A DNA stretch of 64,000 nucleotides. Origin: Leptodontidium sp. MPI-SDFR-AT-0119 (lineage: Eukaryota > Ascomycota > Leotiomycetes > Helotiales > Leptodontidiaceae). Positions 55,902 to 64,000 of the stretch are shown one piece after another. Made by a program: the position numbers and the translations under genes. The notes beneath the pieces are model-generated. The model saw only the letters and a list, made by a program, of their open reading frames with translations. It did no database searches and was not told where the DNA came from. The stretch's first letter is position 1. The number at the start of each line of letters is the position of its first letter. The stretch covers positions 186,001 through 250,000 of the forward strand of contig JAHLEZ010000001.1 in the NCBI GenBank assembly GCA_020726505.1. The letters are read 5' to 3'.

Positions 55902-57088
55902 TCATCCCTCTACCTCTATGGCCTGAATTTCAATGACTGACGAGTTTTTCGCCCCCGAAAACTGCCGCATGGCAGTTTCCACGCAATACCACTTCTTCTT
56001 CCCACCTCTCATCTGAAAAGCAACTTTCCCGTCACCAGCTAGCTTTCGCAACACCTCGTCTGTGAAAGGCTCCAGCGCAAGGGTCCGAGTGCCCTCATCC
56101 AGTGACTGTCCATAGATCTCGGTCACAAGATCTTTAACAGTAACACTTTTCTCGCCGCGACCAAAGGTTGCCTGAAGAGCTTGCATGACTTGGCTCTCAC
56201 GACGAAGTTTCTGTCCCAATTCTCCCTCGATCTTGGCTGCCAAGTTGGTGATGGTGACGCCATGAGCGGAGTACCCGATGGTGCAGTTCTGGGCATTCAT
56301 CCTCTGTAGGCTGGCCTGGAATGTACCAAGATCCTCTACGGCACTTGTACCATGACCGAGAATGTTATCACCTGTGAACATAGCCTGCTCCTCCTCGAGG
56401 ATAAAACACATATGGTCGTCCGAGTGCCCGGGCACATGTAGAGCACGGATGGTTGCACCCTCAACCTGGAATATTTGCCCATCGACAATGTTTTGCTGGC
56501 CATTGTCCGGTTCGTTCTTGTAGATTGAATCTTTGAGACTAGGGTACAGGCCCAAGAGATCGGGGACTCCGCCAGTGTGATCTCCATGCCACTTTGATGC
56601 AATTAGTACAGATTTGCAAAGAAACAAAGGCGCAAAAAAATCTGGGAGTGCACTCCGCAAGATATGTCTTACGGGGCGCGAACTCCTGTGGCATTGGAAG
56701 GAGTAGAGGAAGATGTTCATACGTGGGTTAATAGGACATGTGACAAGCTGATATTCATGGATTCTAGCGTGCATGCTATCAGCTCAGCCCATGCTGACTC
56801 CCCACCAGCGGTGTCAATGATTATTCTACGACGGCCTGTGCCGATGATGTAAGTATTCGTTCCTTGAAATGTGAACTGCGTACAAGTGTTAGCATCCAAA
56901 ACTCCACCTATTCCCCGTGACACTACCTTTCCTGGATTTTGACCCAATACGCGAAGTACTCGCGGCGTAAGTTGTTCAACATTCGCCAAGTGAGGGAGGT
57001 TTGCCGTTTGAGCATTGAGATACTCATCGAATGCGCAAATATTCAATGATTTATTGATCTGACGGTATCCGCCTTTGTCGTCCTGCAT
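55902..57088 (-). CDS. metallo-beta-lactamase-type thioesterase (PKS product release)
   Basis: Three minus-strand exons (56927-57088, 56723-56875, 55902-56591), phase 0, give 334 residues. The first exon reads GGYRQINKSLNICAFDEYL, typical of these thioesterases; TFQGTNTYIIGTG follows. The metal-binding signature THWHGDH is at residues 104-110, split by the second intron exactly after TH. Later ligands appear in HVPGHSDDH and FTGDNILGHG. Such stand-alone hydrolases release atrochrysone carboxylic acid from the ACP of NR-PKSs that lack a thioesterase domain, which is the case for the adjacent PKS. Upstream in-frame ATGs (57103, 57187) are possible starts. It is divergent from the PKS across a 638-bp promoter. 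Intact. Confidence 0.87.
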
Positions 57089-57726
57089 AGTAGCTGGTCT
57101 CATATTCTGTATCATGGTGCTGGTGTCTCGGTAAAGTTGGGTGGGTTGCTTCGAATTGGCACTCACCAGTGTTTCGGTTGACGACATGTGGAGTAATAAC
57201 TCCCGTAAAGCAGCTTTGAGGCCCGACTACGCTGGCGAGCATCTTCCCGAACGCGTCGGTGTATTTCGTGTTTTTCGGCATTGCAAGATGTCTCGGGGGA
57301 TATCTGATGGTCTGTAGGTCGGGTGCTGATACCTGTCTATCCTGGGATGGGTCGCAGTCTTGGCGAAGTCGGGGAGAACGGCCTTTGTGTGGGGGGAAGT
57401 CACCAAGTGATGGAGGAACACCAGATGCCTCTCGGCGCGACTGCCCTTCGTCGCATATGGAACTGGGGAAATCGTCGAAGAAACTGCGCTGTATTCCAAG
57501 TCACACCGGTCAATACCTTGGATAATTCAAGCGTTCACTTCAGGTATAATAGTCGGACATGGCTCCACATACGAAAAATCTGCTACCTATGGATTCGACA
57601 AGCTGCTAATGGTTCCTTGTCATTTGGAAATTGCACATCTCCCTCGTGTTCACACCGGCATTTTACAACCTGATGCTCACCTACACTCCTACGACAAGTT
57701 CAGATTCCGGCTGGGAACTGCACAAG
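57089..57726. promoter_or_regulatory. divergent promoter of thioesterase and PKS
   Basis: A 638-bp spacer that presumably drives both core enzymes. I see no full copy of the ACCGTCCG word here; a partial TCGGAC occurs at about 57553-57558. In-frame ATGs at 57631-57673 lie upstream of the chosen PKS start, so the 5' end of the PKS is not fixed. Confidence 0.4.
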
Positions 57727-60700
57727 ATGGATCTTGTATATTTCGGTAACGAATTTCCACAGGATGGCGTGGATCTTTTCCGGCGATTGCACAACTCCAG
57801 CAAAGATCAGAATCATCCACTCTTGGCACAGTTCATAGACGACAGCACTGCGGCCGTCAAAGACGAAATTCGGCGACTGCCAACTGAGTTGACGCAGCTG
57901 ATACCACCATTCGAGACTATCTTGAGCTGGGTGGAGAATCCTGAGCTTCGGGAAGGGTTGATAGGGGGAGCTGTAGACGGTGTCTTGCTGGTTGTCGTCC
58001 AGTTGGCGATTTACATCAAGTATTTCTTTGGCATCAAAACAGAAGAACCGACTGCTGACTGAGTTTAACAGATACGTCGAGGCAAATCCCAAAAAGCTGA
58101 GGGATTTTACAAATACGTGTCTCGCGGGTCTCGGCGTCGGCTTGCTGGCTTCGACTGCAGTCTCCCTGTCCTCGAACATATCCGAATTACCATTGGCCGG
58201 TGCCAGTGCAGTCCGTTTGGCTTTCCGCATGGGCATACATGTTCAAAGCGTCTCGGAGAACCTGGAAGCCCGTGATATGTCAGAGAGCCCCGAGACGTGG
58301 GCCTTCGTTCTCCATAATGTTCAGGCTGCTGTCGCCCAGAAAGAGCTTGATGCCGTACAATCTCGTATGGCGCTACCTGCGACTGGCAAGGTCTTCGTGA
58401 GTGCTATCAGCCAGACTTCTGTTACTGTGAGTGGTCCACCAGCGAGGCTGGAAGCGCTGTTCCAAAAATCGGAGTTCTTTCGAGATTCTAAACGCATTGC
58501 TCTTCCGGTTTATGGTGGTCTCTGCCACGCACCCCATATATACAGCATGCGTGACACGCAGAATATCGTCCATGGCAGTCCACTGCACACCGTCAGCTCA
58601 GATTCCAGTCCAGTGATGCCAATTTATTCAACTAGCACCGGTCTACCGTATCCAGCAAAGAACGCATCAAAACTTCTCGAATCCGTTATATCGGAACTAC
58701 TTACACAAGCAATTAATTGGGACTGCGTCATCCACGGATTAGTCGAACGTGTCAAGGGCACCGTTGCCTCCGAAGTGACATTGTACTGCTTTGGCAACTC
58801 GATTCCCCTTAATGATCTCAGTGCCAGCCTGAAAAACAATCTCACACACCTTGAAGTCACCATCAACAACCTATTACATTGGATCTCCAAAGCCGATCCC
58901 AGAGGCTTCAGGCCTAGTAGTACTACAAATTCGAAGCTAGCTATCGTAGGTATGGCCTGTCGACTTCCAGGAGGCGCAACAAGTACCGAGAAGTTCTGGG
59001 AGATTTTGGAACAGGGCCTTGACGTCTCGCGCCGCATTCCAGGAGATCGCTTTGATATCGATACACACTTCGACCCAACCGGAAAGCAACTCAACAAAAG
59101 CATGACCGAATACGGATGCTTTATTGACGAACCAGGCATGTTCGATGCTCCTTTCTTCAATGTATCTCCTCGTGAAGCTCAAGTCTTGGATCCTCAGATG
59201 CGTTTGGCTCTTGTCACTGCCTATGAAGCATTGGAGCGTGCTGGCTATGTTGGCAATCGTACTGCCTCCACGAAACTTGAACGCATTGGCACCTTTTATG
59301 GTCAGGCGGCAGATGATTACAGGGAGGTCAACCAGGGCCAAGAAGTATCCACCTATTATATTCCAGGTAAGTTTACTCTGCTCATAAATGTCTCCCACCA
59401 CAACCGTGTCATTGAATACAGAGTGTACTGATATCCGGGAAAGGTGGTTGTAGAGCCTTCGGTCCGGGTCGAATCAACTACTTCTTCAAATTTGCAGGTC
59501 CAAGTTACAGTATAGATACTGCGTGCTCATCAGGACTTGCAGCAATTGAAGTAGGTGCCGTAAGGCTTACTTGGCAGAACGAAAAATACTGATGTCTCAC
59601 AGGTTGCCTGCCAATCACTTTGGAATGGGGAGGTAGACACAGCAGTCACCGGCGGAGTCAACGTACTAACCAACCCGGACGGATTTGCTGGTTTGTGTAG
59701 CGGCCACTTCCTCACCAAAGGCCACAATGCATGCAAGACCTGGGATGCTACAGCTGACGGATATTGCCGTGCTGACGGGATCGGTTCTCTGGTCATCAAA
59801 AGACTCGAAGATGCCGAAGTAGAAAACGACAACATTTTGGGTGTTATTCTCGGCGCCGGGACCAACCATTCAGCCCAAGCCGTCTCTATCACACACCCCC
59901 ACGCTGGTCATCAAGCTTACCTATCCCGCCAAGTACTCCGCCAAGCAGGCATAGATCCTCTGGATGTTTCCTATATCGAACTCCATGGCACTGGCACTCA
60001 AGCTGGAGACGACGAAGAGATGCAAGGCATCATGGAAGTCTATGCTCCACTCACGAACCGCCGAGGAAAAGGCCGTCCACTCCAGTAAGTAAACAGGCCA
60101 GGCTATCCCATCAAGCGCAATTAGAGGTACCGTCCTGAAGTCTCCGTAAGCGAAAGCGTGAGGGCTAGCAGATCAGCTAGCGATAAGTGCCTGATAGTTT
60201 ACGGCACCTGAGCGTGTGACATGCCGAAGCAAGGCGCTTGTTGCAATTGAGGGCATAGTTTTCTCGTCTGCTTGATTGATTAAATTTCCTTTGTGACTTT
60301 CCCCGAAGCAGACTGTTGACACAAATGCTGACTTCACACTTAACCACAGTATCGGTGGTGTGAAATCGAACGTCGGCCATAGTGAGTCTTGTGCAGGAAC
60401 GACAGCCTTGCTGAAAGTGCTTCTCATGTTCCAGAAAAATGCCATTCCGCCCCATATTGGCATTAAGACGGAGATAAACCCCAAATTTCCTCGAGACTTT
60501 GACAAGCGCAATCTGCATATTCCTTTTGAGATGGTGCCATGGGCACAGGTCAGTACATTCCGCTCTGAAACCTCTAATCTTTTTCCTGCCGTGCGGTCGC
60601 GAAATGCCGGCTCCGGAAAGCTTGAAAAATGTATTCTAATACGCAGCATAGGTCCCGGGAAAGAAACGAGTGGCAGCTATCAACAACTTTGGAGCCGCTG

Positions 60701-63700
60701 GTGGGAACACAACTATGGTTCTTGAAGAGGCACCGACTCGTGTTCCCACGGAGTCTGATCCACGCCAGGCTCATGTTATCGCCATATCCGCCAAAACGAA
60801 GGCTTCGTTGAAAGGAAACATTGAGAACTTGACTACCTATCTCCAATCGCATCCAGACACCAATCTCGCCGACCTATCGTACACAACGACTGCACGTCGG
60901 TACCAGCATGCCTATCGAGTGGCAATTGTAACATCTAATGTGGAGCATTTGAAAAAGCAGCTTGCTTCTCAATTAGAGAAGATCGATTCGGTGAAGCCTG
61001 TTGCAAAGTCCGGTCCACCACCCATTGCTTTCACTTTCACAGGTCAAGGCGCGGCGTACAAGTCCATGAGCCTGGAGCTGTATCGCGATGTCGGCACATT
61101 CCGAGACCACATTCAACATCTCGACTCACTTGCTCAAGGCCAAGGCTTTCCGACTTTCATTCCGGCTCTGGATGGATCATATGATAAAGACCACAACCAC
61201 TCTCCAGTCATCAGCCAGCTGGCTTTGGTCTGCCTGGAGATTGCGTTGTCAAAGTACTGGTCATCTCTAGGAGTTAAGGCAGATGTCGTTCTTGGCCACA
61301 GCTTGGGCGAATATGCTGCCATGCACGTATCAGGTGTTCTCACTGCTAGTGACACCATCTTCTTGGTCGGACGACGAGCTCAGATGCTACAGGAGAAGTG
61401 CAAGGTTGGTAGCCACGCCATGATGGCTGTCCGGGCTTCTTGTGGGCAGATAGTGGAGAGCTTGAGGGACATAAAAGTGCCATACACAATCGCTTGTATC
61501 AACAGCCCTTCGGACACAGTGCTCAGCGGTAGCAGGGAACGAATGGATGAGATATCCACGCCACTCGAGGCTGCTGGTTTCCGTTGCATCAAGCTGGACG
61601 TCGCTTTTGCATTTCACTCAGAGCAGACCGATCCTATTTTGGATGACTTCGAGAAAATATCGAAGTCAGGGGTTTTATTCCAACAGCCGAAACTACCATT
61701 CATTTCACCATTGCTCGGTAAAGTCGTTTTCGACGGGAAAACTCTGAACGCAAACTATGTCCGCAGAGCTACTAGAGAGACCTGTGACTTCCTATCGGCC
61801 TTGGAGAACGCTCAGAAAGTCTCTACTGTTTGCGATGAGACAGTCTGGATCGAGATCGGCCCGCATCCTGTTTGTACCAACTTCATCAAATCCACTATAC
61901 CGTCCACCACTCTTGCCGCTCCATCCATTCGTCGGGGAGAAGACAACTGGAAGACGATGGCCGAAAGTATGGCAGCTCTCCATGTCGCCGGCGTTGCGGT
62001 TGATTGGAATGAGTTCCATCGCCCGTTCGAGAACAGACTTCGCCTCCTTGATATTCCCACGTACAGCTGGAACAACAAGAATTACTGGCTGCAGTATAAT
62101 GGTAACTGGTGTTTGACAAAGGGCAATAGTTTCTACGATACCGAGAAGGAAGCCACCAAAGCAAAGCCTGCACCAAATGCACTCCAGGCAAGCGATATTC
62201 GGACCTCGACAGTCCAGAATATCGTTGAGTCAGTGTTCCATGGTTCCGCGGGCACATTGACTATGCAGTCTGATCTGATGCAGCCAGATTTCCTCGCTGC
62301 CGCTCATGGGCACAGAATGAACAATTGCGGCGTAGTGACATCTGTAAGCCAGCTCCTCGCATGCCCTTCAATAACAATGCTGACCTGTCATAGTCAATTC
62401 ATGCAGATATTGCCTACACCCTTGGTGACTACTTCTACAGAAGATTTTTCCCAAAGACAAAAAATGTCAGCATGAACATTGCCAACCTGGTCGTCACAAA
62501 AGGTCTGGTCGTAGCCCAGAATACGACAACACCTCAGTTGATACAAGTAACGGCCTCCACTACCGATATCCAGTCAGGAATAGTCGACTTGAAATGGCAG
62601 AACGTGAGTAACGACGGCAACCTTGCAGGCATCTTTGCCACTGCCAATGTTGTCTATGGCGGTGCATTCGAGTGGCTCTCATCTTGGACTCCAATTGCCC
62701 ATCTCATTCAGGGCAGGATCGAAGCACTGGAAAACCTCGCATTGCAAGGTAAAGCCAGTCGATTTTCGCGCAACATGGCCTACAACCTCTTTGCAGCCAA
62801 CTGTACGTATAAATTTCTGCCGGTTTTTCCAGTGTCCCAACAGTTCTCGGCTTATAAGACACATCTTATGCCTAAGAGTCCTGAATCCTTCTCAGTTCCT
62901 TCTTAACGAAAACACCGCTAATTGTATTGAAGTGGTTGACTATGCCGAGAAATACCGTGGGATGCAAACCGTCGTGATGTTTGAATTGGAAGGATTCGCA
63001 GACGTACAGCTCACCACGAAAGAGAGCGGTACCTGGACCATCCCGCCGTACTTCATCGACTCGGTGGCTCACCTCGCTGGCTTCATCATGAACTGCTCCG
63101 ATGCGATGGATACGAAGAACAACTACTGCGTCACACCCGGCTGGGACTCCATGCGATTTGCGAAGCCTCTGGTCCCAGGAGCCAAGTATCGTTCCTATGT
63201 CAAGATGATACCAACAGAGGAAGACCCAACAATATTCTTCGGTGATGTGTATATCATGCAAGACGGCGAAATCATAGGTCTTGTCGGTGGTATTCAGTTT
63301 CGCCGCTATCCAAGGATTTTGCTTAGCCGATTCTTTTCGCCACCAGACATGATGGATGTCTCAGAGTCGAAGCCAAAGACCGCTATTGCTCACGCTCCTG
63401 TATCAGCAACGGCACCGAAAAGCACCCGACCAGAGCCAACTACAGAAGTTGCTCACCAAGGACGTCTGCGTGCAGAGTCTTCAATGCTACCAGATTCTGA
63501 CAACATCTCGTTTCCCGTCTCGTTACCCAACGCCGCACCATATGTCGAATCTGCAGCCGCTTCCGGCAGCACATCCGCGAGAGCACTTATGCTGATTGCT
63601 AATGAGGCCGGCCTAGAGATTGCAGACCTGGAGGACGATGCTGAGTTCTCTAACCTAGGCGTTGATAGCTTGATGTCGCTAGTTATTGCCGAGAAGTTCA

Positions 63701-63795
63701 AGACTGAACTGGATGTCAAGGTCGGGGGCAGTCTTTTCTTGGATTACCCGACAATTGGTGACTTGAGGAAATGGATGGAGGAGTATTACAGCTAG
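57727..63795 (+). CDS. non-reducing polyketide synthase (SAT-KS-AT-PT-ACP)
   Basis: Eight exons (57727-58019, 58072-59366, 59444-59550, 59603-60084, 60350-60548, 60652-62343, 62394-62802, 62933-63795) close in phase to 1779 residues. Domains: SAT (about 1-250; GLGVG at 117-121 where active domains have G-x-C-x-G); KS (about 385-800; Cys557 in DTACSSG, His693 in ELHGTGT, His near 735 in NVGHSES); AT (about 915-1230; Ser1009 in GHSLGEYAA); PT (about 1320-1640; His1346 in HGHRMNNCG, Asp in [11 protein letters not shown]); one ACP (Ser1738 in LGVDSLMSL). No thioesterase domain; the chain ends right after the ACP. This architecture with a separate lactamase-type thioesterase is that of atrochrysone/emodin synthases making octaketides. 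The fifth-exon acceptor follows an unusually long 265-bp intron. Intact. Confidence 0.92.
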
Positions 63796-64000
63796 ACGAT
63801 TTGGAGACAATTAAGGGGGACTAACCTAGATTGAGAAATGTGGCTAGTACGTTTCGTTTGTTAAATGATGATTCGTTTGGTTGAGGTTATTTCTTTTCAG
63901 CGAGCCTTCTTATCGTGGCGTGAGGTACACATCTGCCTTTGGATAGATAGTCCTACATTTTCATGTTATTATATCCAGTAGTATCTTCTGTAAACAATCT
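63796..64000. other. downstream flank of the PKS
   Basis: About 200 bp of AT-rich 3' flank. No further gene begins before the window ends, so the cluster could continue to the right. Confidence 0.5.

Noticed and set aside
61387..62257. several minus-strand frames of 70-120 codons
   Set aside because: All antisense to the AT and PT region of the PKS.

Overview
The window comes from a filamentous ascomycete (Pezizomycotina; Leotiomycetes such as Helotiales would fit, but the sequence alone does not settle it). The evidence is short GT-AG introns (about 50-80 bp) with CTAAC/CTGAC-type branch points, Zn2Cys6 regulators, HET and NACHT-ankyrin genes, and a fungal non-reducing polyketide synthase (NR-PKS). 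Gene models were built by hand: exon joins were accepted when splice sites, reading phase and family alignment agreed.

Left part (1-40 kb): a mosaic of intact and decayed genes. Apparently intact are a Zn2Cys6 regulator (1.8-3.5 kb), a small CsbD-like protein (8 kb), a small secreted cysteine-rich protein (9.5 kb), a DUF924 protein (12 kb), a FAD-dependent oxidoreductase (13.4 kb), a short-chain dehydrogenase (15-16 kb), an Ecm33-like membrane-anchored wall protein (19-21 kb), an 830-residue protein with a HicA-like C-terminus (25-28 kb), an F-box protein (29.6-31.6 kb) and a few hypothetical genes. Between them lie broken genes: a HET gene (3.7-5.7 kb), an alpha-SNAP paralogue (10.5-11.6 kb), an alpha/beta hydrolase (16.7-17.8 kb), a GNAT acetyltransferase fragment (28 kb), an F-box fragment (28.6 kb) and a NACHT-ankyrin (NLR-like) gene (33-36.8 kb). 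The last has lost its P-loop and carries an AT-rich inverted-repeat insertion. Many in-frame stops in these relics look like C-to-T or G-to-A changes, as repeat-induced point mutation (RIP) would leave.

Right part (about 40-64 kb): a compact, apparently intact secondary-metabolite cluster. The core is an NR-PKS (SAT-KS-AT-PT-ACP, no fused thioesterase). Divergently paired with it is a metallo-beta-lactamase thioesterase. Next come an EthD-domain decarboxylase and a DUF1772 anthrone oxygenase, also divergent; then an AflR-like Zn2Cys6 regulator and an AflJ/AflS-like co-regulator; then an MFS exporter and a cytochrome P450; and finally a second, different Zn2Cys6 regulator. This set matches the atrochrysone/emodin (anthraquinone-xanthone) logic: PKS plus thioesterase release atrochrysone carboxylic acid, the decarboxylase gives the anthrone, the anthrone oxygenase gives the anthraquinone, the P450 tailors it and the MFS protein exports it. 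The final product cannot be read from the sequence, and the cluster may continue past the right edge.

Possible regulatory structure: an 8-base word (ACCGTCCG) recurs in cluster promoters, once as a perfect palindrome upstream of the AflJ-like gene. A roughly 440-bp element with 75-bp terminal inverted repeats sits in the AflJ/AflR intergenic region.
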